DNA of 36,685 nt from an uncultured Flavobacteriales bacterium (GCA_905479325.1 CAJQLW010000069.1:1-36685); one strand, 5' to 3'. Shown: positions 1-7,688, counted from the first letter of the stretch. A program made the numbers and translations. Notes: a model not told the origin generated them from the sequence alone.

Positions 1-22
1 GAAAAGTTCGTCATGAAAAGCG

Positions 23-580
23 TTACAACTCAATTGTAATTTCAGCAATGGAATATTTTCTGAGCTCCGCTAGTTGGGTTTTGATTTTTATTTCCCATTC
101 TTTCTGCTCCTTTTGATTGATGGAGTGGTCTGTTTCTTTATCGTATTTTCTTTGAACAACAGTAAGTTCCTGCATCTTTTTTTCATACAGTTTGCCAATG
201 TCATTCATTAATTTTTGGCCACTAGATTTAAATTTCGTTTCCAAAATTTCCTTTCTGAGTTTTCTTGCATACAATTCAGAAAGTTGAAAATGAAGACGTT
301 CGTGCTCTAATAAAGCTACATTTTCGGCGGTTTTAGTCCATGAATTATGGGGCTCGAAGGTATTTTGTAAAGTAAGTTGAAGCGTTTTACCGTCGGATTT
401 TGCACTAAAGGAAACAACTGTTGCAGTAAGTGCTTTAAATGAACTTGCTTTGTTGGGACGAGCTTGATAATCACTCCAAGTCAATTGCCGATTTTCATCG
501 TAATTAATTGATTCTTTCTCTTTGGGCGTAAAGTAGTTAGTAGAGCTAACCATCAAAACAATGAATGCAAATCCTTTCAT
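23..580 (-). CDS. DUF922-like putative zinc metalloprotease, exported
   Basis: The protein has 185 residues and a short hydrophobic N-terminus (about residues 3-13), so it is probably exported or membrane-tethered. The key motif is HERLH at residues 93-97, an HExxH zinc-binding signature in a helix. With the preceding beta-rich part (TWSDYQ near residue 35), this resembles the DUF922 family of predicted Zn-dependent proteases. A long charged helical tail (residues 100-170) follows. Its ATG overlaps the stop of the upstream oxidoreductase gene by 4 bases (ATGA), so the two are probably translationally coupled. It is the last gene of a run that begins with a toxin/antitoxin pair at 2226. The substrate is unknown. 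The family call rests on motif and length only. Confidence 0.7.
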   Translation of the reverse strand: MKGFAFIVLMVSSTNYFTPKEKESINYDENRQLTWSDYQARPNKASSFKALTATVVSFSAKSDGKTLQLTLQNTFEPHNSWTKTAENVALLEHERLHFQLSELYARKLRKEILETKFKSSGQKLMNDIGKLYEKKMQELTVVQRKYDKETDHSINQKEQKEWEIKIKTQLAELRKYSIAEITIEL

Positions 581-1716
581 GAAGTAGAATCTAAAATTAA
601 TTTAGACAAATCTTTACCAACAATTGTTCCAATGGCAACACCCATTCCTCCTAATCGAACTCCGCAGTAAATACTGTCTTTTAGGTGCTTTACAATTGGG
701 GCTTTCGTTTTGCCAATACCCATAGTTCCCGCCCACTGATGCTCAATTGTAAAAGCCGAGTTTGGAAGAATGTGCGTTTCAAGCAATGAACTTAAATGGT
801 TTATTATTTGGTCAGAGGTGTTTAGTTCATCAGTCTCTTCGGCCTCAAAATTTAAATTTCTGCCACCGCCAAAAAGAATTCGATTGCCAATGTTGCGAAA
901 ATAATAATATCCCTTATCGAAATGATAAATTCCGTTGGGCTGTAAATTTTTTATTGGAGAAGTTACCACAACTTGAGCCCGCGCAGGTGCAACATCCTCG
1001 TTGGGCATAAACTGCTTGGCTAAACCGTTTACACAAATGGCTAGTTTGTGAAATGATATTTTACCATAGTTTGTTACAACCTCGTTTGTATTAATGTGAG
1101 TTACTTCAATTGAATTGAGAATTTTAACACCTAGTGATTGTGCTAAACTCACTAATGATTTCATCATTTTTCCCGTATCAATTTGACCTTCTGCTGCGTT
1201 GAAAATGGCGTGTTGAAATCCATTCATTCCGCTAATTACAAGGTGTTGAGGAGCTGTTTGAAATACTCGTGGAATAGAGGTGATTTTTTCAAGTGAAGTG
1301 TTAAGGAAAGAGAGCTTTTCGATACACTCGTTGTACAAGGTTTTCTCATTAGCCTGAAACAATTCATGCGAGCCTAATTTTTGAAAATCAATGGCTTCAT
1401 CTGTTAATAGTTGCCGTAAATACAACAAGCCTTTCCATCGCTTTTCTACGGTTTCAAAAACCTCATTTTCCGAACTGTGGTTTAAATCATCCAATAGTTC
1501 TGAAGCACTGCCAATGCATGCGAAACCTGCATTTTTTGTGCTCGCTCCCGTTGGGAGGTACCCCCTTTCTAGAATCAGTACTTTTTTGTTCGGTTGCTTC
1601 TTTTTCAAATGAATGGCTGTCGACAGACCAACAATACCCGAACCGATGATGAGGTAATCAACGTTGGTGAGAAAAGTTTCTTTTTCCCAAAAGGAAAGGT
1701 TGGCGAAGGGGAGCAT
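577..1716 (-). CDS. FAD-dependent oxidoreductase (DAO/DadA family)
   Basis: The protein has about 379 residues. An N-terminal Rossmann motif (LIIGSGIVGLSTA) and the following acidic strand end (LILERG) bind the ADP part of FAD. The NAGFACIG segment and the C-terminal GVRLGGMGVAIG segment are typical of the D-amino-acid oxidase/glycine oxidase/DadA superfamily, which oxidises secondary or primary amines. There is no signal peptide, so it should be cytoplasmic. I chose the ATG at 1716 over a TTG one codon earlier. With the ATG, the upstream toxin stop and this start form TGATG, a classic coupling arrangement. The substrate cannot be told from the sequence. Confidence 0.85.
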   Translation of the reverse strand: MLPFANLSFWEKETFLTNVDYLIIGSGIVGLSTAIHLKKKQPNKKVLILERGYLPTGASTKNAGFACIGSASELLDDLNHSSENEVFETVEKRWKGLLYLRQLLTDEAIDFQKLGSHELFQANEKTLYNECIEKLSFLNTSLEKITSIPRVFQTAPQHLVISGMNGFQHAIFNAAEGQIDTGKMMKSLVSLAQSLGVKILNSIEVTHINTNEVVTNYGKISFHKLAICVNGLAKQFMPNEDVAPARAQVVVTSPIKNLQPNGIYHFDKGYYYFRNIGNRILFGGGRNLNFEAEETDELNTSDQIINHLSSLLETHILPNSAFTIEHQWAGTMGIGKTKAPIVKHLKDSIYCGVRLGGMGVAIGTIVGKDLSKLILDSTS

Positions 1717-2009
1717 CAATATTTAGGTTTTCTAGATGAGTGAAAAACAGCAATTACGTCAACTGACTTCTCAGAATTAGAATAAAAAATTATAAAAGGA
1801 AAAACTTTGAGCACGCACTTTTGAATTGGAAACTGCTCATTTCTCTTGTGTATTGGAAATAAGGATGGGAAATTTTTAATTTGTTGAAATTGTTTACTAA
1901 GCTCAGCTCTAAATTTTTTACCAAGTCCTGTACTATTTGACTCATACCATAGATATGCATCTAAAATTTCAAGTTCAGCCTCTTTTGAAATTCTTAATGG
2001 CTTAGTCAT
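1716..2009 (-). CDS. parE: ParE/RelE-type toxin
   Basis: This 97-residue protein has the ParE layout. An N-terminal helix pair (EAELEILDAYLWYE) is followed by GLGKKFRAEL, then an FPSLFP turn, the strand VFPFIIFY, and the ending AVFHSSRKP that is near-universal in this family. ParE toxins poison DNA gyrase, while RelE-fold relatives cleave mRNA; which applies here cannot be read from sequence. The ATG at 2009 overlaps the end of the antitoxin gene by 8 bases. A TTG at 2024 would add five residues but is less likely. Its stop overlaps the start of the oxidoreductase gene by one base (TGATG), so toxin and enzyme translation are linked. Confidence 0.85.
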   Translation of the reverse strand: MTKPLRISKEAELEILDAYLWYESNSTGLGKKFRAELSKQFQQIKNFPSLFPIHKRNEQFPIQKCVLKVFPFIIFYSNSEKSVDVIAVFHSSRKPKY

Positions 2010-2226
2010 TGAACTTCTTTTCAATAGCTTCCCACGTTGAGAATTCTAATTCTCCTTTTTCATATTTGGCAACTCGTTCTTCTAAAATACTATTCTGTTC
2101 AGGTGTCAAATCATACTCAACACTTTGCTTGTCTTTGAGAATATCTTTTACTTTCTGAAGTGTGCTAATTTCGCTTGTTTCTAAAAGTAATTTTACAAGT
2201 TCAATTTTTGTTGCGTGAATGTCCAT
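2002..2226 (-). CDS. Antitoxin partner of the ParE-type toxin
   Basis: This 74-residue, charged, helical protein lies immediately upstream of the toxin and overlaps it by 8 bases, as expected for an antitoxin. No ribbon-helix-helix or HTH signature is obvious to me. The C-terminal half (residues 45-74, with EERVAKYEKGELEFSTWEAI) resembles the toxin-binding tails of small Bacteroidota antitoxins of the 'addiction module component' type. A well-formed promoter and a 16-bp palindrome lie just upstream (2243-2283), consistent with autoregulation by the antitoxin or the complex. Assignment is by position and size more than by sequence family. Confidence 0.75.
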   Translation of the reverse strand: MDIHATKIELVKLLLETSEISTLQKVKDILKDKQSVEYDLTPEQNSILEERVAKYEKGELEFSTWEAIEKKFND

Positions 2227-2242
2227 GCTCTATGAGTTTTAT

Positions 2243-2272
2243 CAAATTTAATCAAATCTGATTATTGTTCAA
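2243..2272 (-). promoter_or_regulatory. Bacteroidota-type promoter of the antitoxin/toxin/oxidoreductase run
   Basis: On the minus strand a -7 box TAAATTTG (2250-2243) matches TAnnTTTG exactly. A TTG -33 element lies at 2272-2270 with 19 bases between them, within the usual spacing. The antitoxin ATG begins 17 bases downstream. This is one of the best-formed promoters in the window. Confidence 0.65.
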
Positions 2273-2283
2273 CTATTGTTGAA
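2268..2283. promoter_or_regulatory. 16-bp palindrome overlapping the -33 element: operator candidate
   Basis: TTCAAC-TATT-GTTGAA is a perfect inverted repeat with 6-base arms. It covers the -33 TTG of the antitoxin promoter, so a protein bound here would block RNA polymerase. Autorepression by the antitoxin or the toxin/antitoxin complex is the natural reading but is inferred from position only. Confidence 0.45.
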
Positions 2284-2328
2284 TTACGAATTTATAGAAT
2301 TCAAACTACAAGAAATAGTAATAAGAGG

Positions 2329-2720
2329 TTATTTAACCAAACCATAATTTTCAACAATATAATCTTCTAAAGCTTGCATCCCCATTCCAATGTTTTTCTT
2401 AACAACTTCATTGCTCAATCTGAATACTTTCAGGCCTAAATTTTCTTTGTCATAAGCAGCCTTTTCGCATCGTACTCTTGTTTATGGTCGTGACTACTTC
2501 CGTCAATTTCTACTACTAAGCCCAGGGCTTTTACATAAAAATCAACGATGTAATTCCCAATAATTCGTTGTCGGTCAAAGTCAATGGCATAAAATTTCTT
2601 TTTGTGTACTTGTTGCCAGAAAAGAACTTCAGGTAAAATTCCTGCTTTTCGTTTTTCTCTCGCCAGCAACTTGAGCTTTGGGTTATGTGGTAAGTTGTGT
2701 ACGAAGTTTCTGAAAATCTT
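2329..2720 (-). pseudogene. DUF559 (Vsr-like endonuclease fold) gene, frameshifted
   Basis: Read on the minus strand, the first frame contains NPKLKLLAREKRKAGILPEV, then IVDFYVKALGLVVEIDGSSHD and YDAKR. This is the DUF559 pattern, whose fold resembles very-short-patch-repair and restriction endonucleases. That frame stops at 2436. The expected continuation (AYDKENLGLKVFRLSNEVV, then KKNI) is present in the next frame down to a TAA at 2329-2331. The frames join near 2455-2463, consistent with loss of a single base. No ATG precedes the conserved start; the frame is closed by a stop at 2724-2726. I therefore read it as a decayed gene, although a sequencing error could explain the frameshift alone. 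Confidence 0.75.
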
Positions 2721-2740
2721 TACTTATCCAATAGTTGTTA

Positions 2741-2827
2741 GTACCACCCCGTCCTGCGGACACTCCTCCTTCTGAGGGGAACCTTCTCCTCCCTCGGAGG
2801 AGTGGTCAGAAAACGAAGTAGGAGTGA
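2741..2827. repeat. GC-rich palindromic (REP-like) element
   Basis: This block is much richer in G and C than its surroundings. Its core is an inverted repeat, CACTCCTCC (2761-2769) against GGAGGAGTG (2796-2804), with nested partly complementary tracts (GAGGGG, CTCCCTC). Degenerate outer arms (CCACCCCGTC on the left and a weakly complementary stretch near 2818-2827) extend it. It lies directly upstream of the DUF559 pseudogene. The form is that of a short non-autonomous palindromic repeat that can fold into a hairpin. From memory, similar CACCCC...GGGGTG units are scattered in other Bacteroidota genomes; I could not check this. Confidence 0.55.
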
Positions 2828-2832
2828 TGTTA

Positions 2833-4536
2833 TTAGGGAGTTTTCGTTCCATTACTAACGATTTGTTCGAAAATCACCGCAAACCCAATCACCAAACCTG
2901 GAGCAATTAAATTGTACCACAAGTAGGCTATATCAATATCACCTCGTTTGTTAAGTGTGAATAAAACAATAATAATGACTTGAGAAATTAAAGCCGCAAT
3001 AAACACTGCATTTCCTTTTACTTTTTTGAAGAAGAAAGCAACTAAGAATACCCCTAAAATAGTTCCGTAAAATAAGGATCCCAATATGTTTACGGCCTCA
3101 ATTAAATTGTCAAATAAGTCAGCCAAAACGGCGAAAATAATGGCCAATATGCCAAACATGAATGTAAATAGCTTCGAGCGAATTAAATAATGCTTTTCAT
3201 CTCCATCTTGTTTTATGTTTCTTTTGTAGATGTCAACCGTTGTGGTGCTTGCCAACGCGTTAAGCTCTGCCGAGGTAGATGACATGGCAGCTGAAAAGAT
3301 AACGGCCAATAGCAATCCAACCAAACCAATGGGTAAGAAGTTGGTAACAAAAGTAATGAAGATATAATCGTCGTCTTCGATTGGTGCATCAGGATCTGCC
3401 TTTAAAATCAACTCTTTTGAGTCTTTCATCAGCGCTTGTTCTTCGGCATGATAGCCTTGAATGGCCGTTTTTAATTCCGCATTTTCAGGGTCTTTCTGAT
3501 ATTGAAAAATCATGTCTTTTTTCGCATCAAATACAATTTGCTGTTTGGCTTCCAACTCTTCGTATTGCATTGCATATTCCGACTGCTTTACATTCTCCAC
3601 GTTCTCTGCATTAAAGTGGAGTGGAGGCATTACAAATTGATAAAACAAGAACAGTAAAATTCCAACAAAAAGAATAAAAAACTGCATTGGAATTTTGAGC
3701 AATCCGTTAAACATCAAACCCAATCTACTTTCTTTCACTGAACTTCCGGAAAGGTAACGCTGCACTTGCGATTGATCGGTTCCAAAATAACTTAATTGCA
3801 AAAAGAAACCGCCTAAAATTCCTGACCAAATGTTATACCGACTTCCCGGATTAAACTCCCAATCAATGACCTCCATCTTATCCATAATTCCAGCAACTTC
3901 AATTCCTTCTGAAAAAGAGATGTTGTCAGTTAAAAAAGAAATAAGGAAACCTGCCGCAATGAACATTCCTAGAAAAATAACGGCCATTTGCTGTTTGTGC
4001 GTTTGACTTACTGCCTTTGTTCCGCCAGAGACCGTATAAATAATTACCAACCCGCCAATAAAAAAGATGGTGTAATTGAGTTCAATGGAGAGAATTTGAG
4101 ATAAAATAATAGCCGGAGCGTAAATGGTAATTCCTGCGGCTAAGCCTCTTTGTAGCAGGAATAAAGAAGCAGTAAGCATTCTTGTTTTGTTGTCGAATCG
4201 AGACTCTAAAAACTCATATGCCGTATACACTTTTAGCTTGTAGTAGAGAGGAATAAAGACTGTAGAAATAACAATCATGGCCAATGGCAAACCAAAGTAA
4301 AACTGCACAAAGCCCATTCCTTCCATGTAGGCTTGCCCCGGGGTAGACAAAAAAGTGATGGCTGAAGCTTGAGTTGCCATTACAGATAACCCAATGGTCC
4401 ACCAATTCGATTCTTTTCCACCAAGTAAGTAACCTTCTATGTTTTTTGCTCCTCTTGTTTTCCAAACGCCATAGGCCACAATGGTGAACAAGGTGCCGAG
4501 CATTACAGTCCAATCAATCCAGCTTAATCCGTTCAT
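2833..4536 (-). CDS. Sodium/solute symporter (SSS family)
   Basis: This is a polytopic membrane protein of about 567 residues with the SSS (SLC5-like) fold. The N-terminal half has GYLLGGKESNWWTIGLSVMA and the Na+-site region around ASAITFLSTPG, then the FLESRF segment. Further on are FGTDQSQVQRYLS and SAAMSSTSAELNALASTT, both highly typical of the family. The ATG at 4536 overlaps the stop of a 42-residue membrane-protein gene (ATGA). A TTG at 4560 would add eight residues and is less likely. A charged stretch of about 88 residues (roughly 305-392) interrupts the membrane segments. The substrate is unknown. The neighbouring secreted deacetylase suggests sugar-like or glycoside-derived solutes, but that is only inference. 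Confidence 0.9.
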   Translation of the reverse strand: MNGLSWIDWTVMLGTLFTIVAYGVWKTRGAKNIEGYLLGGKESNWWTIGLSVMATQASAITFLSTPGQAYMEGMGFVQFYFGLPLAMIVISTVFIPLYYKLKVYTAYEFLESRFDNKTRMLTASLFLLQRGLAAGITIYAPAIILSQILSIELNYTIFFIGGLVIIYTVSGGTKAVSQTHKQQMAVIFLGMFIAAGFLISFLTDNISFSEGIEVAGIMDKMEVIDWEFNPGSRYNIWSGILGGFFLQLSYFGTDQSQVQRYLSGSSVKESRLGLMFNGLLKIPMQFFILFVGILLFLFYQFVMPPLHFNAENVENVKQSEYAMQYEELEAKQQIVFDAKKDMIFQYQKDPENAELKTAIQGYHAEEQALMKDSKELILKADPDAPIEDDDYIFITFVTNFLPIGLVGLLLAVIFSAAMSSTSAELNALASTTTVDIYKRNIKQDGDEKHYLIRSKLFTFMFGILAIIFAVLADLFDNLIEAVNILGSLFYGTILGVFLVAFFFKKVKGNAVFIAALISQVIIIVLFTLNKRGDIDIAYLWYNLIAPGLVIGFAVIFEQIVSNGTKTP

Positions 4537-4661
4537 GCTGAATAGGTATTGGTGATCCAAATGAAAATCAAAATTAAAATGATTTCAAAAACTAAAATAA
4601 AGGTGTATAGTCCGCTCCATTTCTTGAAAAAAGGCGGTCTTTCTTCGAGTTTATTTTCCAT
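4533..4661 (-). CDS. 42-residue single-pass membrane protein between deacetylase and symporter
   Basis: An ATG at 4661-4659 opens a 42-codon frame ending in TGA at 4535-4533. It begins MENKLEERPPFFKKWSG and continues into one hydrophobic helix (about residues 19-37, rich in I, L, F) before a short polar tail. Its start overlaps the end of the deacetylase gene by 11 bases. Its stop overlaps the symporter ATG by 4 bases. That double overlap, the charged N-terminus and the clean membrane segment argue it is a real gene. It may be a small accessory subunit of the symporter. I know no family for it. Confidence 0.7.
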   Translation of the reverse strand: MENKLEERPPFFKKWSGLYTFILVFEIILILIFIWITNTYSA

Positions 4662-7113
4662 AAGAAATCATATTTGTCAATAAGCGATAAGCTCCTGGAA
4701 CTCCCGCAGGCAATTGTCTGAAAAAAGAAATTCCTGTAAAAATGAAGTGTCCTTGTCCATAATCAGTTACTAAAATACTTCCCTTTTGTGGTTCTTCTCC
4801 TGGATCGTTCCACGCAATAATTGGAGTATACTTTTCGTCCCATTCATCTGCAAAATATAAACCTCTTTCTTGTACCCAATTGTTAAAATCTTCGTTGGTT
4901 AACTTGTTAGGAGTATTCAAAAGAGGATGTTTCGGCGCTAAGAAGGTTGGTTTAGCCTCTTCTTTGGTTACTCTATTTCTAGAAATTTGAAAAGGGTATG
5001 GTCCGATGTCTTCCGTTACCAAACCTCTACTGGTATTGTATTGCACAATTACATTTCCACCGTTTTTTACAAATTCATTTAAAACAGCGTTGCCATTTTT
5101 CATACTTGGTTCAGTATTGTAGGCTCTAATTCCCACAATTATAGTTTCAAACATCGACAAGTCGAATACGGCTAAATCTTTCGCTTCAAATGAAACTACG
5201 TTAAATCCAACACCGCCTAAATTTTGCGCTACTTCGTCGCCACTGCCTTTTACGTAACCAATGTTTTTTACCGTTTTATTTAAATTCATTTTTACCACTT
5301 TGGCAGTTGCCTTTGGGAACATAATTTGTGGTAGAATATGGTCGTATTCGATTCGTTGTACAGCTTTAGCAGCTTCGCCATTTACCCTAAATTCAATATC
5401 ACCCGTAGATGGCTCCTCAGGTGGGGTAAGCGTAAATTGCAATGCTTTTTGTTCGCCAATGAAATTAAATTTAAGCTCTATTCTATTGGGTTCAACTGTC
5501 CACCCTTTAGGAGTTTGTAAAGTTACCGTGCCTATTGCACCAACTAAATTACCTTCCGCCAAAAAGCTAATTTTTTGTGATTCATTTGATGAAAAGATAT
5601 GGACTTTATCTGCTGGTGTTACCGTAATAATTGGACTAATAATTACATTCCTATGTAACTCACCTTTTACTCGATCCGTCCATTTGTAATCAATCGCCTC
5701 TTCAAACTCAATATCTTCTCCGAAAAGTTCTAATGTATATTTAAATGTTTGAATAGCTCCTGCTTCCGGCTGCCCTCTCAATAATTCTGCACCAAAAAAC
5801 ATGCGTGTTTTATAATCTTCATACGGCAACCAATAAGGGTGTGAATTACCTGCCATTGTTTGAAAATTAAAACCAAACGTTTTGAGTTCATTGGGTTCTA
5901 AATTCAGGTTGTAAAAGCCGGAGTCTAAGTTAGGGGTTACCGATTTTAACTTCATCGGAATTTCAGATCGCTGAACAATGGTAAATTGGCCTGAAATTGT
6001 GTCAGAATGAATGTAGTTAAATCTATCAGAAAGCACCTCCGCTTTTATTCCTGCTGCAGCTTTAATAATGGCTTTTACATCTTTCAGCTTTTGGCTCTTA
6101 AAGTCATTATCAGGCATGTTTTGAATGGCGTTATGCAATTCAATTAGTTTCTCTACCGATTGGGCAGGCTCAGAAAAGTTATAATTTGAAACCAGCTGAT
6201 CGATGATCTCACTTACTTTTTCGCTTCCTTTTACCCGTTGCCAAGAGGTTTCAATTTCATGAAACAAGTCGTCGTTTTGAGCAGGTGAGCCCGCTGTGTG
6301 TTTTAAATATTCTAACTGGTTGCCTCTGCTTCTCGCGCTTCCAAACCCTTGGCTTTTGTGCTGAGAACGGCTGTCTGCAGCAATTTCTGAATAGGAGAGG
6401 CCAAGTAGTTCGTTGTAATCGCCAATGTTGATTTTTACATATTCGTCAGGGCTTTTTGCAGCCTGTTCAGGGATTTGCTTGTCCCACCAAACCGAAGTAT
6501 TCCATAAAATTCGGGTAGGCTGCCAAACATCTAGGGTTTTCAATTGATATGGAAATGCCGACTTGTCTCCGGCTAATTTAAACGCTTCTTCAGCGAGCAT
6601 GGCCGAAGCGGTATGATGCCCGTGACCTGCTCTAGCATCAGGTGGAAAACGCGTAACAATTACATCTGGTTTAAATTTTCTAATAATGTAAACCACATCA
6701 GAAAGCACCTCCTTTTTATTCCATTTCTCAAACGTTTCTTCTGCAGTTTTTGAGTATCCAAAATCATCTACTCTAGTAAAAAACTGTTCGGCTCCATCTT
6801 CTTTCCTCGCTTCCAATAGCTCCTGTGTTCTTAATACGCCCATGGCGTCTCCCTTTTCAGTTCCCACCAAATTCTGACCTCCGTCTCCTCTGGTTAAACT
6901 TAAATAGGCCGTTCGTGCTAGTTTTTCGTTTTCTAACCATGCGATTAACCTCGTATTTTCATCATCTGGATGCGCTGCCAAGTAGAGTACATTGGTCATT
7001 ACGTTCAGCTTTTTAATTTCTTGAAAAATATCGGCCGAACTTTCAATGGTTCTTTGGGCTTTAAGGCCTTGAAGAGTAAGAGTTATAAGTAATAAAGTGA
7101 GTGTTTTTTTCAT
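4651..7113 (-). CDS. Secreted PIG-L/LmbE-family deacetylase, long form
   Basis: The protein has 820 residues with a signal peptide (cleavage likely after residue 19 or 20, LKAQ). The PIG-L domain occupies roughly residues 40-260. AHPDDE (47-52) supplies zinc ligands and the catalytic Asp, and HGHH (164-167) supplies further zinc ligands. Family members remove acetyl groups from N-acetylglucosamine-type substrates. A large C-terminal part holds beta-sandwich-like segments. It then ends in a region with VGIRAYNT, GGNVIVQYNT and GQGHFIFTGISFFRQ, resembling a ThuA/class-I-amidotransferase-like fold. The upstream toxin stop overlaps its ATG (ATGA), and the symporter follows downstream. It probably acts in the periplasm on an amino-sugar-containing compound; the substrate is not known. 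Confidence 0.85.
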   Translation of the reverse strand: MKKTLTLLLITLTLQGLKAQRTIESSADIFQEIKKLNVMTNVLYLAAHPDDENTRLIAWLENEKLARTAYLSLTRGDGGQNLVGTEKGDAMGVLRTQELLEARKEDGAEQFFTRVDDFGYSKTAEETFEKWNKKEVLSDVVYIIRKFKPDVIVTRFPPDARAGHGHHTASAMLAEEAFKLAGDKSAFPYQLKTLDVWQPTRILWNTSVWWDKQIPEQAAKSPDEYVKINIGDYNELLGLSYSEIAADSRSQHKSQGFGSARSRGNQLEYLKHTAGSPAQNDDLFHEIETSWQRVKGSEKVSEIIDQLVSNYNFSEPAQSVEKLIELHNAIQNMPDNDFKSQKLKDVKAIIKAAAGIKAEVLSDRFNYIHSDTISGQFTIVQRSEIPMKLKSVTPNLDSGFYNLNLEPNELKTFGFNFQTMAGNSHPYWLPYEDYKTRMFFGAELLRGQPEAGAIQTFKYTLELFGEDIEFEEAIDYKWTDRVKGELHRNVIISPIITVTPADKVHIFSSNESQKISFLAEGNLVGAIGTVTLQTPKGWTVEPNRIELKFNFIGEQKALQFTLTPPEEPSTGDIEFRVNGEAAKAVQRIEYDHILPQIMFPKATAKVVKMNLNKTVKNIGYVKGSGDEVAQNLGGVGFNVVSFEAKDLAVFDLSMFETIIVGIRAYNTEPSMKNGNAVLNEFVKNGGNVIVQYNTSRGLVTEDIGPYPFQISRNRVTKEEAKPTFLAPKHPLLNTPNKLTNEDFNNWVQERGLYFADEWDEKYTPIIAWNDPGEEPQKGSILVTDYGQGHFIFTGISFFRQLPAGVPGAYRLLTNMISYGK

Positions 7114-7418
7114 GAAAAATAGTCTAAAAGGTCGTTGTATATTAAGGTTGGATTCTGTCGGTTGTCGAAAACCGTAATGATCTCGATTTTATTATTGTTG
7201 AGTTGATATAGGAAAGATGTTTGAGAAGATACAATACAAATTTTGATTTTCGAGTTGATGAAGTTTTTACAACTCTTAGGAAAGCTTTCGACTTGGTTTA
7301 CTTTTTCATCAAACGTGTTAAAAAACTTGTCGGCACTTTCTTCTCCCCATTCTATAACTAAATAAACGGAAAGCAACTCAAGTTTCCTTTTCGCCAAACC
7401 TGAAAACTGTACTACCAA
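7110..7418 (-). CDS. ParE/RelE-type toxin, second copy
   Basis: The 102-residue protein has the ParE-like pattern LAKRKLELLSVYLVIEWGEESADKFF (split here only for naming the helices), followed by a Phe-Pro turn (ESFPKS). The C-terminus (IEIITVFDNRQNP) carries the Arg-Gln-Asn-Pro ending common in the family. It is not closely similar to the first toxin. The only start that fits is a TTG at 7418, because an in-frame stop lies two codons upstream and no ATG is near. That start overlaps the last codons of the antitoxin. Its stop overlaps the deacetylase ATG by 4 bases, so the toxin sits inside a coupled transcript. Confidence 0.75.
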   Translation of the reverse strand: MVVQFSGLAKRKLELLSVYLVIEWGEESADKFFNTFDEKVNQVESFPKSCKNFINSKIKICIVSSQTSFLYQLNNNKIEIITVFDNRQNPTLIYNDLLDYFS

Positions 7419-7636
7419 TTCCTAAGTGATTTTAATACTTCTCGTGCATTGTAAACTTCGCCTCTTTTTATCTGTTCTAGCCCTAATTCAATTTCGAGGT
7501 ATTGCTCTTTGGTCAGCTGTACAGAGTCTTCGAAGGCATAATTGTTCGAATCTTCTTTTACGGATGACGCGGTTTTGTCATTTGAAATTAGGTTGTTGAT
7601 TCTCTTTTTTATTTCTTCAATTTCTTGATTTTCCAT
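7412..7636 (-). CDS. Antitoxin partner of the second ParE-type toxin
   Basis: This 74-residue charged helical protein overlaps the toxin gene by 7 bases. The C-terminal half (LTKEQYLEIELGLEQIKRGE, then the EVLKSL segment) is the kind of amphipathic tail that wraps a ParE/RelE toxin; similar 'I.RGE' tails are common in small Bacteroidota antitoxins. No DNA-binding motif is clear. A TAAATTTG box lies 18 bases upstream. The call rests mainly on gene order and size. Confidence 0.7.
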   Translation of the reverse strand: MENQEIEEIKKRINNLISNDKTASSVKEDSNNYAFEDSVQLTKEQYLEIELGLEQIKRGEVYNAREVLKSLRNW

Positions 7637-7653
7637 TGCCCATTGACTTTTTC

Positions 7654-7661
7654 CAAATTTA
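7654..7661 (-). promoter_or_regulatory. Candidate -7 box for the second antitoxin operon
   Basis: On the minus strand TAAATTTG matches TAnnTTTG and lies 18 bases before the antitoxin ATG. I found no TTG at the usual 19-21 base spacing upstream, so support is limited to the -7 box and its position. It would drive the antitoxin, toxin, deacetylase, small membrane protein and symporter genes. Confidence 0.4.
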
Positions 7662-7688
7662 AGAATAACAAGGTTAAACTTCTGATGT

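Noticed and set aside
1..14. Possible start (ATG on the minus strand at 14-12) of another gene beyond the left edge
   Set aside because: Only four codons are in the window, too few to support any claim.
5261..5689. 142-codon open frame on the plus strand inside the deacetylase gene
   Set aside because: It is antisense to a clearly coding region and has no recognisable domain or start signal.
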